Origin: CBDBLK01 sp965215445
Lineage (GTDB): Bacteria; Bdellovibrionota; Bacteriovoracia; Bacteriovoracales; Bacteriovoracaceae
NCBI GenBank assembly: GCA_965215445.1
Contig: CBDCDT010000002.1
Coordinates: forward strand, 620,001-684,000
Reading direction: 5' to 3'
DNA length: 64,000 bases
Positions 56,891-64,000 of this stretch are shown piece after piece. The translations under genes were made by a program, and so were the position numbers. Position 1 is the stretch's first letter; each line of letters starts with the position of its first letter. Under the pieces are notes generated by a model. The model saw nothing but the letters and a program-made list of their open reading frames with translations, searched no databases and was not told where the DNA came from.

Positions 56891-57590
56891 TAAGGGTGAA
56901 AACATTGTCGAAATTTCAGCCTCAATCATGTGTATAAACTGGTTGAACGCCCATGAACAAATGAATATCCTAAAAAAAGAAGGCATTGAGTACCTTCATT
57001 GGGATATTGCCGACGGCTCTTTTGTTCCTGATTTCACAATGGGTTCAAGCATTATCAATACACTTCGCGAATACACTACTATGCGATCAGATTACCATCT
57101 CATGGTAGAAGAACCTTCCAGAATTTTCGATTCTTATGATATTGCGCCAGGGGATATTTTTACCATTCATCAAGAGGCCTGCCGAAATTTGCATCGAGAC
57201 TTGGTAAGAATCCGACAAAAAGGAGCACGCGTCGGAGTAGCCATTTGCCCGGCCACTCCTCTTGAAGTCCTTGATTATATTGTAGATGATATTGATGTCG
57301 TTCTCATTATGATGGTAAATCCAGGCTTTAAAGGTCAAAAACTTATTCCTCAGATGTTGAAAAAAATTGAATCTCTTTGCCGTTTAAGAAAAGATCTTAA
57401 TTGGGATTTTAAAATTGAAATTGATGGCAATGTTTCACCCTCACTTATTTGTGAAATGACCCATGCCGGAGGAGATATTCTAGTAGGCGGAAGTTCTGGT
57501 CTTTTCCGAAAAGACGTAGATTTACCAACGGCCATTGCTTGTATGCGTGAGCAAATTCAAAGAGGCATTTCTTTAAGAGGAAAATCATGA
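56874..57590 (+). CDS. Ribulose-phosphate 3-epimerase-like protein
   Basis: 238 residues from TTG 56874 (AAGGA seven bases upstream). TIM-barrel epimerase: ISASIMCINW, HWDIADGSFVPDFTMG with the metal/catalytic Asp, DYHLMVEEP, VLIMMVNPGFKGQK and the phosphate loop GGDILVGGSSGLF. The first catalytic block keeps Asp in WDIADG, but the His of the usual FTIHQEA block is retained too, so it is probably active. As a second, cassette-borne copy it likely epimerises a ketose 5-phosphate or similar for the polyol pathway. Confidence 0.88.
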   Translation: MSLIRNKGENIVEISASIMCINWLNAHEQMNILKKEGIEYLHWDIADGSFVPDFTMGSSIINTLREYTTMRSDYHLMVEEPSRIFDSYDIAPGDIFTIHQEACRNLHRDLVRIRQKGARVGVAICPATPLEVLDYIVDDIDVVLIMMVNPGFKGQKLIPQMLKKIESLCRLRKDLNWDFKIEIDGNVSPSLICEMTHAGGDILVGGSSGLFRKDVDLPTAIACMREQIQRGISLRGKS

Positions 57591-58504
57591 ACTTTAAACT
57601 GGGAATCAACACAGGCTTTGCTATCAACCGATATCCCGAGCCAGAAATCTGGACACAAATAATAGCAGAAGAACTTGGTTTGAAACATATTCAATTTACG
57701 GCTGATCTTCTCAATCCTTCGCTTCCTTCAAAAATTATTTCTCTTCAAACAAAAAAAATTCTCAAAGCGATTAAAAAATATAATTTAAAAATATCATCAA
57801 CATTTACAGGTGCTTTTACAAGAGTTAACCACCTTGCTCATCCCGATGCTGAATTAAGAAAATATTGGCTGGAATGGTTCAAAAAATATGTTGACATCAG
57901 TGCCGACTTAGGAGCAGAAAGCATGGGTTCCCATCTGGGAATTTTCACCGCCAAAGATAATAATGATAAAGCCTTAAGAAAAGAGAGAAAAAAACAAAAT
58001 ATTGAAGGATGGCATAAAATCGCTGACTACTCAAAAGCTAACGGGCTGAAATATCTAACATGGGAACCTATGTCCATCTCTCGTGAGCAAGGAGAAACCT
58101 TAAAAGAAGCAAAATCTTTACATGAAGAAATAAATAAAAACTCCCCCTTGCCTTTCTTTATTTGCCTAGATGTTGACCATGGTGACATCATGTCCGACAA
58201 CCCTGATGATACTAATCCTTATTGTTGGCTAAAAGAATTTGCCCACTGTTCTCCACTGGTTCACCTAAAACAAAGTTCAGAAAATAAAAGTGGGCATTGG
58301 CCATTTACAAATAAGTATAATGAAAAAGGACGTATCGTTCCTGAAAAAGTCATTAATACATTGAGCCAAAATGGAAGAAATACATTTGATAAAACTATTC
58401 TACTTCTTGAGCTTAGCTTTCGAGAGCGAGAACCCATTGATAGCACTGTTATACAAGTACTGAAAGAATCCGTTGATTTTTGGCGTCCACATGTGAGCAT
58501 TTAA
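57587..58504 (+). CDS. Sugar phosphate isomerase/epimerase, xylose-isomerase-like TIM barrel
   Basis: 305 residues. AP-endonuclease-2/xylose-isomerase-like barrel: KLGINTGFAINRYPEPEIW at strand 1, metal-site region LTWEPMSISREQG (Glu), ICLDVDHGDIM (Asp-His), VHLKQSS and LLLELSFRERE (Glu). Members include erythrulose- and ribulose-type isomerases. ATGA overlap with the epimerase gene. Substrate unknown; context suggests a ketose or its phosphate. Confidence 0.82.
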   Translation: MNFKLGINTGFAINRYPEPEIWTQIIAEELGLKHIQFTADLLNPSLPSKIISLQTKKILKAIKKYNLKISSTFTGAFTRVNHLAHPDAELRKYWLEWFKKYVDISADLGAESMGSHLGIFTAKDNNDKALRKERKKQNIEGWHKIADYSKANGLKYLTWEPMSISREQGETLKEAKSLHEEINKNSPLPFFICLDVDHGDIMSDNPDDTNPYCWLKEFAHCSPLVHLKQSSENKSGHWPFTNKYNEKGRIVPEKVINTLSQNGRNTFDKTILLLELSFREREPIDSTVIQVLKESVDFWRPHVSI

Positions 58505-60073
58505 ATGAGACGACCTATCAACGTCATCATTACCATGGCCGGAAAATCAAAACGCTTTCATGAAGCAGGTTATACAAAACCAAAAGCTTTCCTTCAAGTT
58601 GGCCACAGTAAAATGATAGACCATGTAATATCCATGTTCAATGATAAAGATCGCTTTTTTTTTGTTGTCAGTGAAGAACAAGTCCGTAACTATCCAAAAG
58701 AAATCGAATATTTGAAAACTGTTGTTAAAAACAGCCATATTGTTAAAATTCTTTGTCACGATATAGGCCCAATACACTCAGCACTTCAAGTAAAAAATAT
58801 TTCCGATAACGAAGAAGTTATTATTAGTTATTGTGATTTCACTGTTCGTTGGGATTACGAGCGTTTTTTGCGAGAAGTAAAGGGATTTGATGCTTCCATT
58901 ATTAGCTTTAGTGGCCTCCACCCGGCCTCATTTGGAAACACCTACTATGCATATATGCGAGTTGAAGGAAACCATCTGCTTGAATTAAAAGAAAAGGCAA
59001 GTTTCACAAATAACCGCCATGAAGAACCTGCCTCAGTTGGAATATATTATTTTAGAGATTGGAAGCTTTTCCAAAAATACGGTAATAATTTTTTGCACAA
59101 GAGAAGACCAAAAGACCCAGAAGCTTATATTAGTTTATTATTTAACTTCATGGTCAAAGATGACTTGGAAGTTTTAGTTTTCCCCGTAAAAAATTTTATT
59201 TGTTATGGCACTCCCAAAGACCTTACTCAATATCAATTTTGGTTTAACTTTTTCCACGAAAAACATGATAAAAAAGAACCTCATCCCTTCAATAAACAAG
59301 TTAATCTTATTCCCATGGCTGGAGCAGGAAACCGTTTTTCCAAAGTAGGCTATCATGTAAGCAAGCCCTTTATTCAAATACGCAGTAAACCGATGTTTAT
59401 TCGTGCCAGTTGCTCCTTTCCAAAAGCAAACCGATGGGTTTTCTTCATCAATAGCAACTTAATGAAACGATACCCCATTAAAAAAACTTTACAAGAGTTA
59501 TCCTATAATTTTGATATAATTAAGGTTGAAAGATTGACCAAGGGACAAGCATCAACATGCTTATTGGGGAAAGATAAAATTATTAGAGATAGGCCATTAT
59601 TAATTGCTTCATGTGACTATGAAATTCGTTACAGTTCCGAAGAATGGAGGAGCATTCTAGAAGATGAAAAAATCGATGGTGCTGTATGGGTTTCTCGACT
59701 AGAAAAAGGAATATTCAAAAACCCTACTGCTTTTGCTTATTGCCAAATCAATACCGATGGGCAGACTATCAGAAATATAGTAGAAAAACAAACGATTTCA
59801 GACCATCCAGAACAAGACCCTATGGTCATAGGAACATTTTGGTATCGAAAAGGAGAAGATTTCATTTGGAGTGCTGAGAGTATGATAGAAAAAAATATCA
59901 CCGTTAATAACGAATATTATGTAGCAACTAGCATTAACCAATTAATTCAAAAAGGGAAAAAAATTGTCATTTTTGATGTTACGCAATGGGTTTCCTACGG
60001 TGACCCCTTTGAATTAAAAATTTTTGAGTATTGGGAAGATTATTTTTATCATTTACAAAAAGATTCGAGATGA
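58505..60073 (+). CDS. Fused tandem nucleotidyltransferase (two NTP-transferase domains)
   Basis: 522 residues made of two similar halves. Domain A (about 5-250) starts IITMAGKSKRFHEAGYTKPK, has the acidic motif ISYCDFTV (near 110) and ends YGTPKDLTQYQFWF. Domain B (about 265-522) starts IPMAGAGNRFSKVGYHVSKP, has ASCDYEIR (near 370) and ends YGDPFELKIFEYWE. Each is a complete GlmU/RfbA-type pyrophosphorylase fold, so an internal duplication is clear. Would activate a sugar- or polyol-phosphate. Starts on the base after the preceding stop and overlaps the next gene by four. Whether both sites are active is unknown; B keeps G-x-G-x-R-F but lacks the first Lys of the KPK box. Confidence 0.85.
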   Translation: MRRPINVIITMAGKSKRFHEAGYTKPKAFLQVGHSKMIDHVISMFNDKDRFFFVVSEEQVRNYPKEIEYLKTVVKNSHIVKILCHDIGPIHSALQVKNISDNEEVIISYCDFTVRWDYERFLREVKGFDASIISFSGLHPASFGNTYYAYMRVEGNHLLELKEKASFTNNRHEEPASVGIYYFRDWKLFQKYGNNFLHKRRPKDPEAYISLLFNFMVKDDLEVLVFPVKNFICYGTPKDLTQYQFWFNFFHEKHDKKEPHPFNKQVNLIPMAGAGNRFSKVGYHVSKPFIQIRSKPMFIRASCSFPKANRWVFFINSNLMKRYPIKKTLQELSYNFDIIKVERLTKGQASTCLLGKDKIIRDRPLLIASCDYEIRYSSEEWRSILEDEKIDGAVWVSRLEKGIFKNPTAFAYCQINTDGQTIRNIVEKQTISDHPEQDPMVIGTFWYRKGEDFIWSAESMIEKNITVNNEYYVATSINQLIQKGKKIVIFDVTQWVSYGDPFELKIFEYWEDYFYHLQKDSR

Positions 60074-61125
60074 AAACAAAACAGGCAGTTTTAATAAAAA
60101 ATGGATCAATTGAAGTTTTAGAAAAACAGCTTTCATCACCTAAAGATGATGAATCTCTTATAAAAATCCATTATACAGGTATTTGTAGTTCTGACATTTA
60201 TCGAGGTTTTGCACATGGTGCTTATTTCTACCCCTTGGTTATGGGACACGAATTTGCAGGAAAAATTGAAAAAACTTCTCCACAGAGCTACTTTAAAGTA
60301 GGGCAGAAAGTAGCCATCTTTCCTCTACTTCCCTGCTTTAAGTGTTCAAGCTGCCAAATAGAAAAATATGCTCAGTGCCTCAATTATAGTTACTATGGGT
60401 CACGAACAGACGGCGGATACAGTACATTTTTAAACGTAAGAGATTGGAATTTAATCCCTATTCCTGAAAATATAAACTTAAAAAATGCGGCGATGCTAGA
60501 ACCTCTTTCTGTTGTTCTTCATGCTTTGGAACTCTTTGATTTTAATAAGCAGGGAAAAAGTCTCGCCATTTTGGGAACTGGTTTCCTAGGCTTAATTGCA
60601 GGCCTTATTATTCAAAGACAATATCCTAACTTAAAAACAACTTTTTTTGATCGTAATCAATTCAAACTTGACATGGCAGAAAAAATGGGATTTCCAACAA
60701 AGCTTATTGGCAATACAGCACTTTGGAGCAATATTCTTAAAGATTATCAAGATAATTTTGATTATGTTTTAGAATCTTGTGGTTCAAGTACTACTTATAT
60801 TAAATCTATTGAATTGGCCGCACGCTTTGCTCAAATAGTTTGGATGGGAAATATTGTTGATGATCTCTCACTTCCCAAATCTTTGGTAAGTTCTGTTTTA
60901 AGAAAAGAAATTTCCATTAAGGGATCATGGAATTCGACTTATTTTGGAACTAAACAATCAAATTGGACAAATGCTGTTGATCTTCTTTCACAAAGCCTAG
61001 ACTTGACTTCTTTAATTACAAAAATGATTGACATTGAATCTATTGGAAAATTATTGGAAAAGCTTCATAATCACAAAGAGAAAAAAAAGAAGTTTGAAGC
61101 AATAAAAGTAATGGTAAAATTATGA
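60070..61125 (+). CDS. Zinc-dependent medium-chain dehydrogenase (2)
   Basis: 351 residues from ATG 60070, overlapping the previous stop as ATGA (the frame opens at 60031). MDR dehydrogenase: TGICSSDIYRGF and GHEFAGK for the catalytic zinc, CFKCSSCQIEKYAQC for the structural zinc, LAILGTGFLGLIAGLI for the cofactor. Sequence is clearly different from the first MDR protein of the cassette, so it is not a recent duplicate. May reduce the ketose phosphate before nucleotide activation. Confidence 0.88.
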   Translation: MKTKQAVLIKNGSIEVLEKQLSSPKDDESLIKIHYTGICSSDIYRGFAHGAYFYPLVMGHEFAGKIEKTSPQSYFKVGQKVAIFPLLPCFKCSSCQIEKYAQCLNYSYYGSRTDGGYSTFLNVRDWNLIPIPENINLKNAAMLEPLSVVLHALELFDFNKQGKSLAILGTGFLGLIAGLIIQRQYPNLKTTFFDRNQFKLDMAEKMGFPTKLIGNTALWSNILKDYQDNFDYVLESCGSSTTYIKSIELAARFAQIVWMGNIVDDLSLPKSLVSSVLRKEISIKGSWNSTYFGTKQSNWTNAVDLLSQSLDLTSLITKMIDIESIGKLLEKLHNHKEKKKKFEAIKVMVKL

Positions 61126-61838
61126 AAAAACCACTAGACCTCTCTATAGTGATTCCTTGCTATAACGAAGAAAAAAATATCTCCTTATTGCTTGAAAAAA
61201 TAGAGAGAGAAATTACAAATGATAAGTTTGAACTTATTTTGGTGGATAATGGTTCAACTGATCAAACACAAGAAACCATAAAAAATGCTCTTAGCAAATA
61301 CTCTTTTTTAAAATTAGTTATTGTTGAAAAAAATCAAGGCTATGGATATGGAATCCTTGAAGGATTAAAAAGGGCCAATGGTGAGTTTTTAGGTTGGACT
61401 CACGCAGATTTGCAAACTCATCCAAGAGATATTTTTAGAGGCATTCAAAAGATTCTTTCTGCAAAAAATGCAAAAAATATTTTCCTCAAAGGGTATCGTC
61501 GAAGACGCCCTTTCAAAGACAATATCTTTACCTGGGGAATGGCCATTTTGCTTTCCCTTTTATTTCGATGCCAACTCAGGGAAATCAACGCTCAACCAAC
61601 TATATTTCATCGAAGTTTTTTTGAATCTTGGAAAAATCCACCTTGGGATTTTTCTCTTGATCTCTTTGCCTACATCAAGGCAAAAAAGGAAAATCTTAGC
61701 ATTAAAAGAATTGATGTCTTCTTTCCAGAAAGAATACACGGAAGATCTTCTTGGAATTCAGGCCTTATAACAAAATTTAAGTTGGCGAAAAAAACAATAA
61801 GTTATTCTCTAATATTAAGAAAAAATCTTAAAACTTAA
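61122..61838 (+). CDS. GT2 glycosyltransferase, dolichyl/polyprenyl-phosphate sugar synthase type
   Basis: 238 residues. LSIVIPCYNEEKNISLLLEK, FELILVDNGSTDQT, GYGYGILEGLKRANGEFLGW followed by THADLQTHP in place of the usual DADLQ, so the first Asp of the motif is His-Ala-Asp here. No large TM domain. Enzymes of this type move a nucleotide sugar to polyprenyl phosphate, supplying GT-C proteins such as the YfhO-like ones upstream. ATGA overlap with the dehydrogenase. Its TAA shares TTAA with the convergent gene. Confidence 0.85.
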   Translation: MKKPLDLSIVIPCYNEEKNISLLLEKIEREITNDKFELILVDNGSTDQTQETIKNALSKYSFLKLVIVEKNQGYGYGILEGLKRANGEFLGWTHADLQTHPRDIFRGIQKILSAKNAKNIFLKGYRRRRPFKDNIFTWGMAILLSLLFRCQLREINAQPTIFHRSFFESWKNPPWDFSLDLFAYIKAKKENLSIKRIDVFFPERIHGRSSWNSGLITKFKLAKKTISYSLILRKNLKT

Positions 61839-62725
61839 TTTAGCACTATATCTGTTTTTTTCTGGAGCACTAATCTTTTGCTAAGTGGAAATATTTTAGA
61901 ACCTGCTTTTATTAAAGTGCTGTCCATAAAATCTAACAGTTTTAACATGAAGTCAGGAAGGTTGATTGTCTTTGTCTTGGCAATAACTCCTCCAGAAAAA
62001 AGGAATATCATAAACTCATAAAATTCATGCCGCACAACTACAAGGTCTTTAATATTTGTTTCAAATTTACCTTGATCCTTCCACAAAAGTTCGGGAATTG
62101 CACAATTAGCAGACCAAGGGTCTTCGGGTGAGTTTGCTGGCAATTTTTCATTGAACACGTCTACCTCATAACTCCAGCCTTCATGCCTCATGATTCTTAA
62201 GATAAATCTAAGGAAAAAGGATGTATTAACTTCATTAATTAATATAGTGCCTCCAGGTCTGAGTGCAGTTGCTAAATTTTTTAAAAAACGGCCAGGATAT
62301 GCCACATGATGTATCATATGAGAACAGATAAAAACATCTACGCTGTCAGGTTCAAAAGGAAGACTTAACGCATCTATTTTTTTGTCAATCCATGGATACT
62401 TTTCAATATCTGTTAGAGTAATATTCGATTCATTCAGAATAATTTTACTAAAACCAGCGCCTGCTCCTAGCTCAAAGATATTTTCCTTGTTTTTAAGATA
62501 AGGCGACATCCACGCATAACGCTTTTTTAAAAGAAAATTGAGATTATTCAGCCTATTTTTCAAGAAAAAATTTCTCGCTTTTTCCACTTCTCCTTCATTT
62601 TTCATTCGATTTTCTTTATGTGTTGGAAAATAAGTTTTTGGTAAAATACCCATCATTGCTCCAATCCTGCCGCGCGTCGCAAAATAGCCTCCCCTCCTTT
62701 CCAACGCTATCATGGTAAATTTCAC
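61835..62725 (-). CDS. SAM-dependent methyltransferase
   Basis: 296 residues from GTG 62725. Class I fold: FELGAGAGFSKIIL (motif I), VDVFICSHMIHHVAYPGRFL and LRPGGTILINEVNTSFFL. Long N- and C-terminal additions; the first 23 residues are basic and may not be translated (ATG at residue 24, MGILPKTYF, is an alternative). It is the only minus-strand gene in this part of the locus, convergent with the GT2 gene. Probably methylates a glycan sugar. Confidence 0.82.
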   Translation of the reverse strand: MKFTMIALERRGGYFATRGRIGAMMGILPKTYFPTHKENRMKNEGEVEKARNFFLKNRLNNLNFLLKKRYAWMSPYLKNKENIFELGAGAGFSKIILNESNITLTDIEKYPWIDKKIDALSLPFEPDSVDVFICSHMIHHVAYPGRFLKNLATALRPGGTILINEVNTSFFLRFILRIMRHEGWSYEVDVFNEKLPANSPEDPWSANCAIPELLWKDQGKFETNIKDLVVVRHEFYEFMIFLFSGGVIAKTKTINLPDFMLKLLDFMDSTLIKAGSKIFPLSKRLVLQKKTDIVLN

Positions 62726-62788
62726 AAGTAAATTTTCATTAAGACTTTATTTCTGTATTATCAAGCTTTAATAACCAGAACCTCTAGT

Positions 62789-63394
62789 ATGATCTTAGTC
62801 CAACACCGAGTTAACACTATTGAAGAATTAGAAAAAACTCCTTTTCATTATGGAGTAGAAATTGACCTTCGTTCCAATCTTGAAGAAATTTATCTCTCAC
62901 ATGACCCCTTTATTGAAGGTGAAAATTTTAACTCCTGGTTGAAATATTATCGACACAAATTTCTTATCCTTAACGTAAAAGAAGAGGGATTGGAAATTGA
63001 AATCCATAAAATACTGAAAAAACGTGATATCACAAATTTCTTCTTTTTAGACAGTTCATTCCCTTCTCTTGTAAAAAACAATCACTTACTGCAAAAAAAA
63101 ATCTGTGCTAGATACTCTGAATTTGAATCCTCAAATACTATTATTAACCTGGCCCCCATTATTCATTGGGTTTGGATAGATTCTTTTTTAGGCAATCCTT
63201 TAGATTTAAAAACATATGCAAAATTTCAATCTCTTGGAATAAAAATTTGTTTGGCCTCTCCAGAACTTTCTAGGGGAAATTTTAATGAGATTTTAGAATT
63301 TCAAAAAAAATTTGCCCATGATAAGATCGTACTGGATGCCGTTTGTAGTAAGAGAATCCATTTATGGGAAGAATATTGGAGAAAAACTTCTTGA
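62789..63394 (+). CDS. Glycerophosphodiester-phosphodiesterase-like protein
   Basis: 201 residues. The start ILVQHRVNTIEEL, then GVEIDLRSN, IYLSHDPFIEGENF and FLILNVKEEG, follow the GDPD pattern (HR, E-x-D, H). The protein is shorter than typical 240-300-residue enzymes. In glycan loci members of this group occur beside nonulosonate and acyltransferase genes. Substrate unknown; possibly a glycan phosphodiester. Coupled to the next gene by a TTGA overlap. Confidence 0.72.
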   Translation: MILVQHRVNTIEELEKTPFHYGVEIDLRSNLEEIYLSHDPFIEGENFNSWLKYYRHKFLILNVKEEGLEIEIHKILKKRDITNFFFLDSSFPSLVKNNHLLQKKICARYSEFESSNTIINLAPIIHWVWIDSFLGNPLDLKTYAKFQSLGIKICLASPELSRGNFNEILEFQKKFAHDKIVLDAVCSKRIHLWEEYWRKTS

Positions 63395-63981
63395 ATAAAA
63401 TACTCGTTCTAGGAACAGGCGGATTAGGTAAGGAGTGTTGTTATTATCTTAAGGATGCTTTTGGCCCAAGTCTTCAAATAGAAACTTATTCCGATTCTGA
63501 TACTTCTGAAATTCCTTCTGCAAAATCTGGCATACGTTTTATTGTGGCGGTTGGTGACCCTCTAGCAAAACAGACGATGGTTTGCAAGGCCTTGGAAAAT
63601 GGTTTGCGGCCAGCACCGACGCTCATTCATCCTCGGGCCTTCGTACAAAATCCTGAGAAAATTGGGATGGGGGGTATTATTGCTCCGGGGGTTGTGGTGG
63701 CCGCTGATGTACAAATTGGAGACTATGTTTTACTTAATTACAATGCCACTGTAGGCCATGATACTGTTATTGGAGATTTTTGTACGATTAATCCATCGGC
63801 CAATATTTCGGGAAATAATCGCATTGGCGATTGTGTTTTTGTTGGGGTGGGAGCGGTGACAAAGCAATCTATAGAAATTGGAGATAATGCAATCTGTGGC
63901 GCTCAGGCATGTTGCTTGCAAGATGTTCAGGCCAATACAACAGTCGTGGGAGTTCCCGCTAATCGTTGCTTGAAAAAATAA
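63391..63981 (+). CDS. PglD/NeuD-type acetyltransferase with left-handed beta-helix
   Basis: 196 residues from TTG 63391, overlapping the previous stop. N-terminal Rossmann part NKILVLGTGGLGKECCYYL binds the sugar nucleotide, followed by hexapeptide repeats from about residue 95: GMGGIIAPGVVVAADVQIGD with the catalytic His in NATVGHDTVIGDF, and the end TTVVGVPANRCLK. Acetylates an amine or hydroxyl of a nucleotide amino sugar or nonulosonate. A decayed copy of its first 20 codons is present at 51778. Confidence 0.9.
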   Translation: MNKILVLGTGGLGKECCYYLKDAFGPSLQIETYSDSDTSEIPSAKSGIRFIVAVGDPLAKQTMVCKALENGLRPAPTLIHPRAFVQNPEKIGMGGIIAPGVVVAADVQIGDYVLLNYNATVGHDTVIGDFCTINPSANISGNNRIGDCVFVGVGAVTKQSIEIGDNAICGAQACCLQDVQANTTVVGVPANRCLKK

Positions 63982-64000
63982 TGGATAAAATTTTACTATC
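63981..64000 (+). CDS. Start of next gene, cut by window edge
   Basis: ATG at 63981 overlaps the TAA of the acetyltransferase gene (TAATG) and reads MDKILL before the window ends. Six full codons only, so no function can be given; the coupling pattern matches the rest of the operon. Confidence 0.4.

Noticed and set aside
56904..56906. Non-canonical ATT start with AAGGG upstream for the epimerase-like gene
   Set aside because: The TTG at 56874 has an AAGGA at proper distance and is an ordinary start, so the rare codon is not needed.

Overview
The window comes from the chromosome of a motile Gram-negative (diderm) bacterium with a low-GC genome. Diderm character is shown by a lipoprotein with a lipobox, porin-like beta-barrel proteins, an LpxH-type phosphoesterase, an MsbA-like ABC exporter and flagellar genes. 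From the 16S/23S sequence and the general look of the genes I would place it in or near the Bdellovibrionota (Bacteriovorax/Oligoflexus-like, formerly Deltaproteobacteria), but no database search was possible and this is only moderately supported. The tetranucleotide GGCC is strikingly frequent for such an AT-rich genome.

Layout. 1-2.4 kb: the 5' part of ftsK and a putative outer-membrane protein. 2.44-7.96 kb: one complete rRNA operon on the minus strand with an unusual order, promoter - tRNA-Ala - boxA leader - 16S - tRNA-Ile - 23S - 5S - terminator. 8-21.8 kb: housekeeping genes, namely a cyclophilin lipoprotein, a TlpA-like thioredoxin, glpK, radA, ligA, lepB, a penicillin-binding-protein-like transpeptidase, rlmE and several exported or membrane proteins of unknown role. 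21.9-28.9 kb: a flagellar filament operon, fliD-fliS-(FliT-like)-(stand-alone Maf N-terminal domain)-GT9-small ORF-GT9-(helical protein), probably joining filament capping and export to flagellin glycosylation. 28.9-31.7 kb: an MsbA-like ABC transporter and nadK.

31.8-64 kb is a large surface-polysaccharide (O-antigen or capsule, or flagellar glycan) region in several blocks of alternating direction. (a) 31.8-34.6 kb, very AT-rich: acetyltransferase, acyl carrier protein, AMP-forming ligase, ketoreductase. (b) 34.7-39.6 kb, minus: aldo/keto reductase, LpxH-like phosphatase, putative glycosyltransferase, SpsF-like cytidylyltransferase, pseudaminic/sialic-acid-type synthase. (c) 39.7-41.4 kb, plus: methyltransferase, second carrier protein, AAC(3)-like N-acyltransferase. 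(d) 41.4-48.7 kb, minus: DltA/NRPS-like adenylation enzyme, DUF4910 peptidase-like protein, FAD oxidoreductase, class III aminotransferase, two GT2 glycosyltransferases. (e) 48.8-61.8 kb, plus: formyltransferase, two tandem YfhO-like 713-residue membrane proteins, another multi-TM protein, then a tightly coupled set of two zinc dehydrogenases, a ribulose-phosphate-epimerase-like protein, a TIM-barrel isomerase, a fused double nucleotidyltransferase and a polyprenyl-type GT2. (f) 61.8-64 kb: methyltransferase, glycerophosphodiesterase-like protein, PglD/NeuD-type acetyltransferase and the first codons of another gene.

The genes read together as a strain-variable glycan factory: a nonulosonic-acid branch (b), two carrier-protein-based acyl or aminoacyl decoration branches (a and c/d), a polyol-phosphate nucleotide branch (e) and membrane transferases for assembly. 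The most unusual items are the fused tandem nucleotidyltransferase cassette, the split DltA-like/carrier/AAC(3) module, the flagellar GT9 pair, the decayed pglD-like fragment between the two YfhO-like copies, and the rRNA operon order. No CRISPR array, transposase, integrase or prophage gene was seen.
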